From Pararhodobacter sp. CCB-MM2 (GTDB lineage Bacteria; Pseudomonadota; Alphaproteobacteria; Rhodobacterales; Rhodobacteraceae): a stretch of 64,000 nucleotides of DNA. Below the pieces are notes generated by a model. It searched no databases and was not told the DNA's origin. It worked only from the letters and a program-made list of their open reading frames with translations. Location of the stretch: NCBI RefSeq assembly GCF_001691415.1, contig NZ_LRRR01000003.1, positions 1 to 64,000 of the forward strand, written 5' to 3'. Made by a program: the position numbers and the translations under genes. This document shows, piece by piece, positions 26,212 to 34,621 of the stretch. Each line of letters opens with the position of its first letter. Within the stretch, counting starts at the first letter, position 1.

Positions 26212-27669
26212 ATGGTCCAGTCCGACGCCACGCGGCTCGGTGCCCGCGCGATCTACGAGAGCCTGCGCGACCAGATCCGCGCCGGGACCTATGCCACCGG
26301 CGCCGCACTGCCCTCGTCCCGCGGGCTGGCGGTGGAACTGGGCGTGTCGCGCGGGACGGTCTCGACGGCCATCGAGCAGCTGGCGGCCGAGGGCTTCGTC
26401 GAGGTCTCGCAAGGCGCGCGACCCCGTGTCGCGCCCTTGCCCGTCGCCGCGAACCCCTCGCCCGAGCCTGCCACGCCCGCCGCGCCACCCCGCCTGTCAC
26501 CCTACGGGCAGGCCCTGTCCGCGCTGCCCTCCTGGCGCGATTACCAGCCGTCCCGCGCGCCCTATGCCTTCCGTTACGGTGACCTCTCGCCCGGGGATTT
26601 CCCGGCGCAGGCGTGGAAACGGGCCATCGGCACCGAACTCGCCCGCCGCCCGACGCGGCTGGCCTATGAGGACCCGCGCGGTTCGCTGCGGCTGCGGCGG
26701 GCGTTGCAGGGCTATCTCTGGCGCGCGCGGACCCTGCGTTGTGACGCCGACCAGATCCTCATCGTCAACGGCTCGCAGCAGGGGCTCGACCTCTGCGCGC
26801 GGCTGCTTCTGGGCCCCGGCGATCGCTTCGTGATCGAGGAGCCGGGCTATCGCATGGCCCGCATGGTCTTCGGCGCGACCGGCGCGCAGGCGCTGCCGGT
26901 GCCGGTCGATGCCGACGGGATGCGGACCGAGGGGCTGGCCGGCCTCGACGCGCGGCTCGCCTATCTCACGCCGTCGCACCAATTCCCCTTGGGTGGCGTC
27001 ATGCCGGTCGGGCGGCGCCAGCAGCTTCTGGACTGGGCGCGGGCACAGGATGCCGTGGTGATCGAGGACGATTACGACAGCGAATATCGCTATGACATCC
27101 GGCCGGTGCCGCCGTTGCACGGGCTCGATACGCGGGCGAGGGTGGTCTATCTCGGCACGATCTCGAAGACCCTCTCGCCGACGATGCGGCTGGGCTATCT
27201 GGTCGTGCCGACCGAGCTGGTCCATGCCTTCGTGACCGCCAAGCAATTCGCCGACCGGCATACCTCCTTGCTGGAGCAGGAGGCGCTGGCCAGCCTCATC
27301 GAGGACGGCGGCTACGAGCGGCATATCCGCCGGGTGCGCCGGGCCAATGCGCAGCGGCGGGCGGCCCTGCTGCAGGCACTGACCGAGGTTTTCGGCGATC
27401 GCGTCGAGGTCGAGGGCGCGCAGGCCGGGCTGCATCTGGTCGTCTGGTTCCGCGATCTGCGCCCTGATCAGCGCGACTCCGTCATCGCGCAGGCCTTGGC
27501 GCGGGGCGTCGGCCTCTATCCCGTCGATCCGCATTACGCCGCGCCGGAGGGGCCGCAGTGTGCTGGGTTCCTCATGGGCTACGCCTCGCTCGATCCCGCG
27601 CGGATCGCGAAGGGCATCCGGCTTCTGGGCGAGGTTCTGGCCCAGCTGGACCAGCATAGGGGCGCGTAA
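26212..27669 (+). CDS. MocR-type regulator (GntR HTH fused to aminotransferase-like domain)
   Basis: PLP-binding transcriptional regulator of the MocR/PdxR subfamily. Residues about 10-75 are the winged helix (ALPSSRGLAVELGVSRGTVSTAI). A linker leads to a class I aminotransferase-like domain from about 110. The PLP-binding Lys lies in GTISKTLSPTMRLGYLV near residue 323, and VIEDDYDSEYRYD holds the pyridine-interacting Asp. Length 485 aa is typical. It is divergent from the PLP enzyme/DapA-like pair, which is the likely target. Whether it senses PLP itself or an amino-acid aldimine is unknown. Confidence 0.93.
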   Translation: MVQSDATRLGARAIYESLRDQIRAGTYATGAALPSSRGLAVELGVSRGTVSTAIEQLAAEGFVEVSQGARPRVAPLPVAANPSPEPATPAAPPRLSPYGQALSALPSWRDYQPSRAPYAFRYGDLSPGDFPAQAWKRAIGTELARRPTRLAYEDPRGSLRLRRALQGYLWRARTLRCDADQILIVNGSQQGLDLCARLLLGPGDRFVIEEPGYRMARMVFGATGAQALPVPVDADGMRTEGLAGLDARLAYLTPSHQFPLGGVMPVGRRQQLLDWARAQDAVVIEDDYDSEYRYDIRPVPPLHGLDTRARVVYLGTISKTLSPTMRLGYLVVPTELVHAFVTAKQFADRHTSLLEQEALASLIEDGGYERHIRRVRRANAQRRAALLQALTEVFGDRVEVEGAQAGLHLVVWFRDLRPDQRDSVIAQALARGVGLYPVDPHYAAPEGPQCAGFLMGYASLDPARIAKGIRLLGEVLAQLDQHRGA

Positions 27670-27733
27670 CTGGCGCTATCCTGCGGGCCAGTTGTCGGGC
27701 ATGCTGGCCCAAATGATCCTGCAGGAAGACCCG

Positions 27734-28225
27734 ATGCGCTGGACTGGAACCTTGTTGAACATCCATATCGCCCCGGCGGCCTCGTATGAGATGGAAGAGC
27801 TGGCCGAGGCGCAGCTCGAAGCCGGGCGCGGCATTGTCGGCGACCGCTACTACCTCGGCACCGGCACCTATTCCGCCCGGCCGGATGTGCGGGAGGTGAC
27901 GCTGATCGAGGCCGAGGTGCTGGAGGCCATCGCCATCGGCGAGCCGCAGATCCCCGGCTTCAAAGGGGAGCTTTTGCCCGAGGATCACCGTCGCAACCTG
28001 ACCACCCGCGGCGTGCCGCTGAACCATCTGGTCGGCAAGCGCTTCCGGGTCGGGGAGTGCGTGCTCTACGCGGCGCGGATGAATTTTCCCTGCAAATACA
28101 TCGAAGAACTCTTGCAGATGCCGGGGCTCTATGAGGGGCTGTTGAACCGCTCGGGCCTCAATTGCGCGATCGAGGTCGGCGGCGTGATCCGGCCCGGCGA
28201 TGCGATCCTGCCGATGGAGGGTTGA
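27734..28225 (+). CDS. MOSC-domain molybdenum-cofactor protein (YiiM-like)
   Basis: MOSC proteins bind molybdenum cofactor through a conserved Cys and in YiiM/YcbX/mARC reduce N-hydroxylated compounds. Visible motifs are GDRYYLGTG near residue 36, RRNLTTRG near 86, GKRFRVGE near 101 and the probable Mo ligand C120 in NFPCKYIEELLQ. Length 163 aa. ATG 27734 has AGGAAG five bases upstream; an upstream in-frame Met at 27713 is possible. It lies three bases before a [2Fe-2S] reductase gene, so the two likely work as a reductase pair. Confidence 0.88.
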   Translation: MRWTGTLLNIHIAPAASYEMEELAEAQLEAGRGIVGDRYYLGTGTYSARPDVREVTLIEAEVLEAIAIGEPQIPGFKGELLPEDHRRNLTTRGVPLNHLVGKRFRVGECVLYAARMNFPCKYIEELLQMPGLYEGLLNRSGLNCAIEVGGVIRPGDAILPMEG

Positions 28226-28228
28226 GCG

Positions 28229-29170
28229 ATGGCCGCTCCTCGCCTGATCATGAAACTACGCGTCGCGGCCCTGCGCCCGACCGGCGGCGAGACGCTGGTC
28301 GTGGAGTTCCAGCATCCCCGCAAGCCGCAGCTTCCGGCCTTCACCCCCGGCGCCCATGTCGACCTGCATCTGCCCGACGGCAAGGTGCGGCAATACTCGC
28401 TCTGCGGCGATCCGGCGGACCGGAGCCGCTATGTCATCGCCATCAAGCGCGAGGCGCAGGGCGCGGTGTCGGGCTGGCTGCATGACCATCTGCGCGAGGG
28501 GATGATCCTGCCGGTCTCGGCCCCGCGCAACCATTTCCCGATGCAGCCGACCGAGGGGCCGGTGACGCTGGTCGCTGCCGGGATCGGCATCACGCCGGTG
28601 CTGTCCATGGCCCGCGCGCTCGGCGCCGAGGGCCGTCCCTTCGCGCTGCATTACGTCGCCCCAAGCCGCGCTTCGGCGCCGCTGTTGGACGACCTTGAAG
28701 CCCTGTGCCCGGAAGGCAGTCTGCACCTGCATCTGCGCGAGGAAACCGGCGCCCGCCCCGACCTTGAGGCGCTTTTGGCCACGCCTGCTAAGGGCGCTCA
28801 GCTCTATCATTGCGGGCCTGCGGGTTTCATGGCCGCGGTCGAGGCTGCCACCCGGCATTGGCCCGAAGGCTCGGTCCATTCCGAGGCCTTCCAGCCGCCC
28901 GACCTCGGCCCGCCGCAGCCCTTCACCCTGCGTCTGAAGGATGGCCGGGAATTGCCCGTCGCGGCCAATGAGACCGCGCTTCAGGTCCTGCGCGCCGCCG
29001 GGGTGCCGCTGATGGCGTCCTGCGAGAACGGGCTCTGCGGCAGTTGCGAATGCGGCTGGAGCGCGGGCATGCCCCTGCACCGCGACCGCGTTCTGTCGCC
29101 CGAGGCCCGGAGCCGCCGCTTCATCCCCTGCGTCTCGCGCGCGGAAGGGGTGATCGCCCTCGACCTCTGA
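28229..29170 (+). CDS. PDR/VanB-type oxidoreductase with C-terminal [2Fe-2S]
   Basis: Flavin and NAD(P)H-binding reductase of the phthalate dioxygenase reductase type. FAD/FMN binding domain: residues about 35-105 (RQYSLCGDP). NAD(P)H domain: about 110-210 (LVAAGIGITPVLSMARAL). Plant-type [2Fe-2S] domain at the C-terminus with ligands C265, C270, C273 and C301. Length 313 aa. The start is three bases after the MOSC gene. In this context it is a good candidate electron donor for the MOSC protein, the two together resembling a split YcbX. It could also serve a Rieske oxygenase elsewhere. Confidence 0.92.
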   Translation: MAAPRLIMKLRVAALRPTGGETLVVEFQHPRKPQLPAFTPGAHVDLHLPDGKVRQYSLCGDPADRSRYVIAIKREAQGAVSGWLHDHLREGMILPVSAPRNHFPMQPTEGPVTLVAAGIGITPVLSMARALGAEGRPFALHYVAPSRASAPLLDDLEALCPEGSLHLHLREETGARPDLEALLATPAKGAQLYHCGPAGFMAAVEAATRHWPEGSVHSEAFQPPDLGPPQPFTLRLKDGRELPVAANETALQVLRAAGVPLMASCENGLCGSCECGWSAGMPLHRDRVLSPEARSRRFIPCVSRAEGVIALDL

Positions 29171-29191
29171 CCCTTCCGACCTGAGACCTCC

Positions 29192-29899
29192 ATGCCCGTC
29201 ATCCCCCAGATCGCGCCCGAGATCATCGCGCGTCACCCCGATTTCCACGCGGCCAGCCTCACCATCCGGGGCGCCGCAATCGCCGCCCCTGAGAGCCCCG
29301 AGCTTGCGGCTCTTCTCGCGCAGGCGGAAGCGTCCCTTGAGGCCGACGACCCCGTACGCGAGGCGCATCTCCTCGCCTGGGACGCGCCCTATCGCGGCTT
29401 CGGCGCGAAGCCGAACCGGACGCTGCCCTCGGCTACTGCGCTGCTCAAACGCAGCCGCAAGGACGGCGCGCTGCCGCGGATCTCGCCTCTGGTCGATGCC
29501 TACAACGCCGTCAGCGTCCTGCACGGCATCCCGGTCGGCGGCGAGGATCTGGCGCTCTATCAAGGCGCGCCCCGGCTGGTGATCGCCGAGGGGAGTGAGC
29601 CCTTCGACACCGTCCAGAACGGCGAGGCGGTGGTCGAGACGCCTGAGGCGGGCGAGGTCGTCTGGCGTGACGATCACGGCGTGACCTGCCGGCGCTGGAA
29701 CTGGCGGCAGGGGCGTCGCACGATGATCACCGAGGCCTCGCGCGATCTGTGGCTGGTGCTGGAGGCGCTGGGGCCGATGCCAGCGGGGCGCCTTGCCGAG
29801 GCGGCCGGGCAACTGGCGGGCGTCATCGCCGCGCTTTGCCCCGAGGCCGTGATCGAGCGGCACCGGCTCGACGCCACCGGTTTCCAGCCGCTGGCCTGA
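29192..29899 (+). CDS. B3/B4 tRNA-binding-domain protein
   Basis: A free-standing B3/4 domain of the kind found in the beta subunit of phenylalanyl-tRNA synthetase. Recognisable segments are PYRGFGAKPNRTLPSATALLKR around residue 68, PLVDAYNAVSVLHGIPVGGEDL near 100, and WRDDHGVTCRRWNWRQGRRT near 160. Length 235 aa. Solo B3/4 proteins are thought to hydrolyse mischarged tRNA or act on amino-acid derivatives, but this member is uncharacterised as far as I can tell. It lies 21 bp after the PDR reductase and may be in the same transcript. Confidence 0.8.
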   Translation: MPVIPQIAPEIIARHPDFHAASLTIRGAAIAAPESPELAALLAQAEASLEADDPVREAHLLAWDAPYRGFGAKPNRTLPSATALLKRSRKDGALPRISPLVDAYNAVSVLHGIPVGGEDLALYQGAPRLVIAEGSEPFDTVQNGEAVVETPEAGEVVWRDDHGVTCRRWNWRQGRRTMITEASRDLWLVLEALGPMPAGRLAEAAGQLAGVIAALCPEAVIERHRLDATGFQPLA

Positions 29900-29900
29900 C

Positions 29901-30140
29901 ATGTCCCGACCCGCCCTCTCAGCCAAGACACGCCCCGAGATCCTGCACCGCGCGATGACCGAGATCGGCCTCGCCACTCCGGTCACGCCGACCAAGGATC
30001 AGATCCACGCGACGCAGTTTCCCTCCCTGCTGTGTCACGGACCGGAGGGCCAATAGACCCTCGCCGGCCAAGTCACCCGGGCCAATCCGCATTGGCGCGT
30101 GGCCGAGGGGGCGCGGCAGTCGAAACTCTCTGAACAGACC
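29901..30140 (+). pseudogene. PaiB-type FMN-binding regulator remnant
   Basis: ATG 29901 opens a frame whose sequence, RPEILHRAMTEIGLATPVT, then IHATQFPSLLCH, resembles the N-terminal part of PaiB-like FMN-binding proteins (LHAFMR...GLHATHLPLLL). An in-frame TAG interrupts it at 30054-30056, and the same frame then continues TLAGQVTRANPHWRVAEGA, a match to the conserved RGHVARANPLWR region. Homology ends by about 30140, well short of the roughly 200 residues of a full protein. A nonsense codon plus loss of the C-terminal two thirds makes this a pseudogene. The rest of the gap to 30406 holds no gene I can identify. Confidence 0.7.
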
Positions 30141-30299
30141 TCCCGCCAAGGATCGCCGGAGAGAGCAACGGACGCAGTGCCAAGCACGTTCACCGGACAC
30201 CCAGCCTGCTGACGCCCATCCCTCAGGGCAAGGATGAGGCTCTGTTCTCCGCCCACGCCGGTGCCCCAGCGCGATGCGATCTGTCGCTCCCTGTTCTGT

Positions 30300-30357
30300 T
30301 GTGTGGGTTCAGGCACCCGCACAGTTCTACGCGTTCAAGCGGGACTGTGCCTGTCCC
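30300..30357 (+). promoter_or_regulatory. Inverted repeats upstream of the DMT transporter
   Basis: TGTGTGGGT (30300-30308) pairs with ACCCGCACA (30315-30323) with one mismatch, and GGGAC (30341-30345) pairs with GTCCC (30353-30357). They lie 50-107 bp before the transporter start and could be operator sites or leader structure. No regulator is adjacent. Confidence 0.35.
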
Positions 30358-30406
30358 TGCGGACGAGGATCATCTACCGCGGAGGCAGGACCGGAAGGAT
30401 GAGACA

Positions 30407-31270
30407 ATGGATGGCCGAACGGCAGGCTGGGGGAGCGGGCTCCTCGGCGTGATCATATTCAGCGGCTCCTTGCCGGCGACACGGGTTGCTGTCGGAGGGT
30501 TCTCGCCGTTGTTCCTGACCTCAGCCCGAGCGGTCATCGCGGCGATCATCGGGATCCTGCTCCTTGCCGCGCTTCGTCAGAAACGGCCAGAGCACCGTGA
30601 TGTCGTACCACTCTGCATCGTCGCCCTTGGCGTGGTGATCGGTTTCCCATTGCTGACGGCCTTGGCGCTGCAACACATAACCTCGGCCCATTCGATCGTG
30701 TTCATCGGCCTTCTGCCCCTTGCCACCGCATTTTTCGGCGTCTTGCGCGGCGGCGAACGTCCGCGCCCGGCCTTTTGGCTGTTCTCTGGTGTGGGAAGCC
30801 TCTCCGTGGTTCTGTTCGCTCTTACACACGGTGGAGAGGCGTCGCTGATCGGCGATCTGTTGATGCTGGCCGCGATCCTCGCCTGCGGGTTGGGCTATGC
30901 CGAAGGGGCGACGCTATCGCGCAGGCTCGGCGGCTGGCAGGTGATTTCATGGGCACTGGTCGTTTCGCTTCCCTTGATGGCGCTGCTGGCTGCCGTCAGC
31001 CTGCCGCAGACGTGGAGCGGGATCACCGGAGCGCAATGGGCGAGCCTTGGCTATGTGTCGCTCTTCAGCATGCTGATCGGCTTTGTCTTCTGGTATCGCG
31101 GTCTGGCTCTCGGTGGCATCGCCGGCGTCGGCCAGCTTCAGCTTCTTCAACCGTTCTTCGGCCTTGCCCTTGCTGCGCTTCTTCTGGGGGAACCGGTCGC
31201 TTGGTCCATGATGATCGTGACGGCGCTCGTCGTCGGCTGCGTCGCCGGTGCGAAACGTTTCGCCGGATGA
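30407..31270 (+). CDS. EamA-domain (DMT) transporter
   Basis: Inner-membrane drug/metabolite transporter with two EamA repeats and about ten hydrophobic helices; 287 aa. Features include PATRVAVGGFSPLFLTSARAVIAA in the first repeat and GQLQLLQPFFGLALAALLLGE in the second. ATG 30407 follows GGAAGGATGAG; the open frame further up is not protein-like. Codon choice (frequent CTT, GTC and TCG alternatives) looks looser than in neighbouring genes, and the gene sits just after the broken PaiB gene, so recent acquisition is possible. The substrate is unknown. Confidence 0.85.
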   Translation: MDGRTAGWGSGLLGVIIFSGSLPATRVAVGGFSPLFLTSARAVIAAIIGILLLAALRQKRPEHRDVVPLCIVALGVVIGFPLLTALALQHITSAHSIVFIGLLPLATAFFGVLRGGERPRPAFWLFSGVGSLSVVLFALTHGGEASLIGDLLMLAAILACGLGYAEGATLSRRLGGWQVISWALVVSLPLMALLAAVSLPQTWSGITGAQWASLGYVSLFSMLIGFVFWYRGLALGGIAGVGQLQLLQPFFGLALAALLLGEPVAWSMMIVTALVVGCVAGAKRFAG

Positions 31271-31599
31271 GGTTTGGTCGGCCCGCCGCGTCACGGGCGG
31301 CGGCGCGGATCACCGTCCCGTCAGACGCGCTCTCGCAGGTTGACCGGATCGGGGGGCTGACCTACCCTCCTCATACACGATTTTTGACGACCCCTTTTCC
31401 ACCAGTGATTGCGTAGCCCGCCTTTTCATCGCGGGATCGTTGTCGGTTCCCAGATCTGCCGGTTTTCTCCCGGCGCGGCCCGTCGCATTTTCGACCGACC
31501 GTCTGAAGCCCAACCATCCTGTCCGGCCTCGGCCACCGCCTTGCGGGGCGACCGCGATCCTCAATGCGCCCGCGCGACAGGCGGGGCCCGGAGGATAGA
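31271..31599. other. Intergenic region without a recognisable gene
   Basis: About 330 bp. A TTGACC hexamer at 31340 with TACCCT 17 bases later, and TTGACG at 31384, are weak promoter candidates. Short open frames on both strands look non-coding in composition. No RNA gene or terminator stands out. Confidence 0.4.
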
Positions 31600-31932
31600 A
31601 TGCAGACCACGGCGATTCTCGTGGTGATCACGATCCTGACGCTGATCGGCGATTACAGCATCAAGCTTGCGTCCAACCATGCCTCGGGCCTGAAAGCCCC
31701 GGCCTTTTTCATCGGAGCTTTGCTCTACGGCATCCCGGCCATCGGCTGGTTCTTCCTGATGCGCACCCATTCCTTGGCCGAGATCGGCGTGTTCTATTCC
31801 GCCGCCACGCTGATCCTGCTGGCCGGGCTGGGCTTCTTCGTCTTCCGCGAGCCGCTGGGCTGGCGCGAGATCCTCGGGCTGGTTCTGGCATTGGCCGCGG
31901 TTCTGGTGATGCAATCCGGCCCGCGCGCCTGA
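31600..31932 (+). CDS. Small DMT/SMR-like membrane transporter
   Basis: A 110-residue protein of four hydrophobic helices, starting MQTTAILVVITILTLIGDYSIK and ending with GLVLALAAVLVM. The size and REPLGWREILGL loop fit a half-size EamA or SMR-like protein that would work as a dimer. The conserved Glu of helix 1 in true EmrE proteins is not at the expected place (there is Asp in LIGDYSIK instead), so multidrug export should not be assumed. ATG 31600 has GGAGGA five bases upstream. Single gene, convergent with the OmpA gene. Confidence 0.75.
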   Translation: MQTTAILVVITILTLIGDYSIKLASNHASGLKAPAFFIGALLYGIPAIGWFFLMRTHSLAEIGVFYSAATLILLAGLGFFVFREPLGWREILGLVLALAAVLVMQSGPRA

Positions 31933-31945
31933 TCCTCACCCAACG

Positions 31946-31976
31946 AAAAGGCGCGCCCCGTTGCCGGTGGCGCGCC
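31946..31976 (-). terminator. Terminator of the tandem-repeat OmpA gene
   Basis: GGCGCGCC (31950-31957) pairs with GGCGCGCC (31969-31976). On the minus strand it is followed by TTTTC. The plus strand shows CTCCTTG after the stem, so it may also serve the small transporter. Confidence 0.82.
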
Positions 31977-31999
31977 CTCCTTGCTCCGGTCCAGCCGGA

Positions 32000-33535
32000 T
32001 TACTTGTCGTTCAGGTCCGGCTGCGGGGCGGACTGCGGGGCGAGCTGCGCCTCGGCCCCGATCAGCAGCACTTCCACGCGGCGGTTCTGCTGGCGTCCGG
32101 CGTCGGTGTCATTGGTGGCAACCGGGCGGGATTCGCCGTGGCCGCGCATCTCCATCACGCCCGACGACACCCCTCGCGCCATCAGCGCCTCGGCGACCGA
32201 ACGGGCACGGGCTGCCGACAGGTCGAGGTTATAGGCATCCGTCCCCTGCGCATCGGTATGGCCTTCGACCACCACGCGCTGCACCTGACGCGAGAGGATG
32301 GCCTGCGCCAGACGATCCACCGCACGGCGGGCCTCAGGGCGCAGGGCATCGCTGTCGAAGTCGAACAGCAGGGAGGCGTCCAGCACCAGACGGGCACTGG
32401 CACCGATCGCGCCGACCGCGTCGATATCCGCACCGGGAGTCGAGCCCGAGCATTGGATGCCATCATCGATCAGGCGGACATAGCGATAGGCCTCCCCCGG
32501 CGCGGCATAGGGCGCGATATCAATGGTCGAGGTCGAGCCCTCGACCGCCCCGACGCTGAGCCAGTTGCGGCCATCGACCGAGATCTCGACGGCGGTGCCT
32601 TCCACATCCGGGCCGATCTCGAAAATGAACAGGTCCGGCCCCGGGACATTGATCAACGTGTTGTCGTCGAAGCGATAGGTCACGACACCGCCGCAACCCA
32701 GCGTGACATAGCCGCTGTTGCCGCTGGAGCTGTAGTCCGGCGCATGCAGCCCTTCCTCGGGGTTGCGGGCATTGGCGTTGCCGATGCTGCTGCCGGGCTG
32801 GTAATCCACCACCGCATCCGCGAACGAGATCAGGCCGGCCGGGAAGTCCACCATATTGCCGCGCGTGTCCTCATACTGCACCGCGCCCTCCTCCGGGATC
32901 ACGAGGCCGTCGTCCTGCGGCTCGGGCATTGGTTCGGGCGCCGGCGCCGGCGGCTCCTCCCGCGCGACCGAGCCGATGGCCCCAATCGCATCGAGATCCG
33001 CGCCCGGCCAATCGCCGCTGCACTGGACGGCGTCGTCGACGAGACGGACGTAGCGATACTGCGCGCCCGGTGCCCCCCGACCCGCCAGATCGATCGACGC
33101 CGTGGCGCCGCGTACCTCACCCAACTCCAGCCAATCGTTGCCGTCGGCCGAGACGGCAACCGAGGTCCCCTCGACATCGGGGCCAACCTCGAAGATCCAC
33201 AGATCGGGGCCGTCGACATCGACAAGCGCATTGTCGTCAAAGGCCAGGATCAGGGTCCCGCCGCAGCCCATGGTGACAAAGCCACTGTGGTCCGCAGCCA
33301 CGTAATCGGGCAGACCGATGATCGCCTCGGGCACCGTGGCGTCGGTGCGGCGAATGTTCCCCTCGGGCGCGTAGCGGATCACACGGTCGACGAAGGACCG
33401 CTCGCCCAGCGGGAAGACCACGTCGTTCCCCCGGCTGTCAGTCACCGTGACCGGGGTTTGCGCCAGCGCGGGGGCAGAGGCCGTGACGGCGACCAAGGCA
33501 GTGGCCATGGCAAGTTTCGGCAGACAAGAACGCAT
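32000..33535 (-). CDS. OmpA-family protein with duplicated N-terminal domain
   Basis: A 511-residue exported protein. The signal peptide ends ASAPALAQ. Two similar blocks of about 160 residues follow (about 28-190 and 215-375): both contain SGFVTMGCGG or SGYVTLGCGG, then FDDNALVDVDGPDLWIFEVG or its near copy, then YRYVRLVDDAVQCSG. Each has a conserved cysteine pair. A Pro-rich linker separates the blocks. The last 120 residues are a peptidoglycan-binding OmpA domain (VEGHTDAQGTDAYN, QQNRRVEVLL). I do not recognise the repeated domain; it looks like a beta-sandwich. Probably displays the tandem module in the periplasm or at the surface. Confidence 0.85.
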   Translation of the reverse strand: MRSCLPKLAMATALVAVTASAPALAQTPVTVTDSRGNDVVFPLGERSFVDRVIRYAPEGNIRRTDATVPEAIIGLPDYVAADHSGFVTMGCGGTLILAFDDNALVDVDGPDLWIFEVGPDVEGTSVAVSADGNDWLELGEVRGATASIDLAGRGAPGAQYRYVRLVDDAVQCSGDWPGADLDAIGAIGSVAREEPPAPAPEPMPEPQDDGLVIPEEGAVQYEDTRGNMVDFPAGLISFADAVVDYQPGSSIGNANARNPEEGLHAPDYSSSGNSGYVTLGCGGVVTYRFDDNTLINVPGPDLFIFEIGPDVEGTAVEISVDGRNWLSVGAVEGSTSTIDIAPYAAPGEAYRYVRLIDDGIQCSGSTPGADIDAVGAIGASARLVLDASLLFDFDSDALRPEARRAVDRLAQAILSRQVQRVVVEGHTDAQGTDAYNLDLSAARARSVAEALMARGVSSGVMEMRGHGESRPVATNDTDAGRQQNRRVEVLLIGAEAQLAPQSAPQPDLNDK

Positions 33536-33740
33536 CGAAAAAATTCCTTCCGGTAAAAAGCCGCTTTCCCATTAGTCGCAAGGGCGGGGATTCGGTTCAA
33601 CCGTCGCGTCGAAAATCCCTGACACATCGGGCCGCTAGGCAGCACCGCGCCCCGTGGCCAAGGCCTTTCCCTGCTCGAAAAAGCCCGTTATCCCTTTCGA
33701 TAAAGGCCCTGCACGACTGGCCACAGCAAGGATGACCCGC

Positions 33741-34616
33741 ATGGATTTCAAAGCCCTCTTCATGGGTCTCGCCTTTGCCTTCATGTGGTCCTCGGCCTTT
33801 ACCTCGGCGCGGATGATCGTCGCGGACGCGCCGCCGCTCTATTCGCTGTCGTTCCGCTTCCTGATCTCGGGTCTGATCGGCGTCGCCATCGCCCGGATGC
33901 TGGGCGAGACGTGGAACCTCACCCGCGGCCAGTGGCGCGCGACGATCATCTTCGGCCTGTGCCAGAACGCCGCCTACCTGGGCCTCAACTTCATCGCCAT
34001 GCAATGGATCGAGGCCTCGGCCGCCGCGATCATCGCCTCGACCCTGCCGCTGATGGTGGCGGCGGCGGGCTTCCTGTTCCTCGGCGACAAGCTGAAGCCC
34101 CTGGCCATCGCCGGCCTCGTCGCGGGGTTCGGCGGGGTGATCCTGATCATGGGCGCGCGCTTCGGCGGCGGGCTGGACCCCGTGGGCGTCGGCCTTTGCG
34201 TACTGGCAGCGATGGCGCTGACCGTGGCGACGCTGGCCCTGCGCGGGGCATCCTCGGGCGGGAACGTGATGATGGTGGTGGGCCTGCAGATGCTGGTCGG
34301 CGCCGCCGCGCTGATCGGCCCCGCGCTGGCCTTCGAGAGCTTCGACGTCACCTGGACCCCGCGCCTGATCCTCGCCTTCCTCTATACCACGCTGGTGCCC
34401 GGCCTCGCCGCGACCTGGGTCTGGTTCAAGCTGGTGCAGCGCATCGGCGCGGTGCGGGGCGCGACCTTCCACTTCCTCAATCCGTTCTTCGGTGTGGCCA
34501 TCGCCGCGGCGCTGCTGGGTGAGGGTCTGGGCCTGACCGATGTCATCGGCGTGGCGATCATCATGGCGGGGATCTTGGCGGTGCAGCTGTCCAAGGCCCC
34601 GCCGCGCACTACCTGA
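33741..34616 (+). CDS. EamA/DMT transporter
   Basis: Second ten-helix EamA protein in this stretch, 291 aa, with two repeat halves: MGLAFAFMWSSAFTSARMIV at the N-terminus and GATFHFLNPFFGVAIAAALLGEGL in the second half. ATG 33741 is nine bases after AAGG; a start at 33732 would be adjacent to the same site. It overlaps nothing and is followed after five bases by corA, probably in one transcript. The substrate cannot be inferred. Confidence 0.87.
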   Translation: MDFKALFMGLAFAFMWSSAFTSARMIVADAPPLYSLSFRFLISGLIGVAIARMLGETWNLTRGQWRATIIFGLCQNAAYLGLNFIAMQWIEASAAAIIASTLPLMVAAAGFLFLGDKLKPLAIAGLVAGFGGVILIMGARFGGGLDPVGVGLCVLAAMALTVATLALRGASSGGNVMMVVGLQMLVGAAALIGPALAFESFDVTWTPRLILAFLYTTLVPGLAATWVWFKLVQRIGAVRGATFHFLNPFFGVAIAAALLGEGLGLTDVIGVAIIMAGILAVQLSKAPPRTT

Positions 34617-34621
34617 GCGCC

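Noticed and set aside
30300..30357. tRNA or riboswitch before the DMT transporter
   Set aside because: Two separate short inverted repeats only; no cloverleaf, no CCA-compatible acceptor stem and no known riboswitch core.
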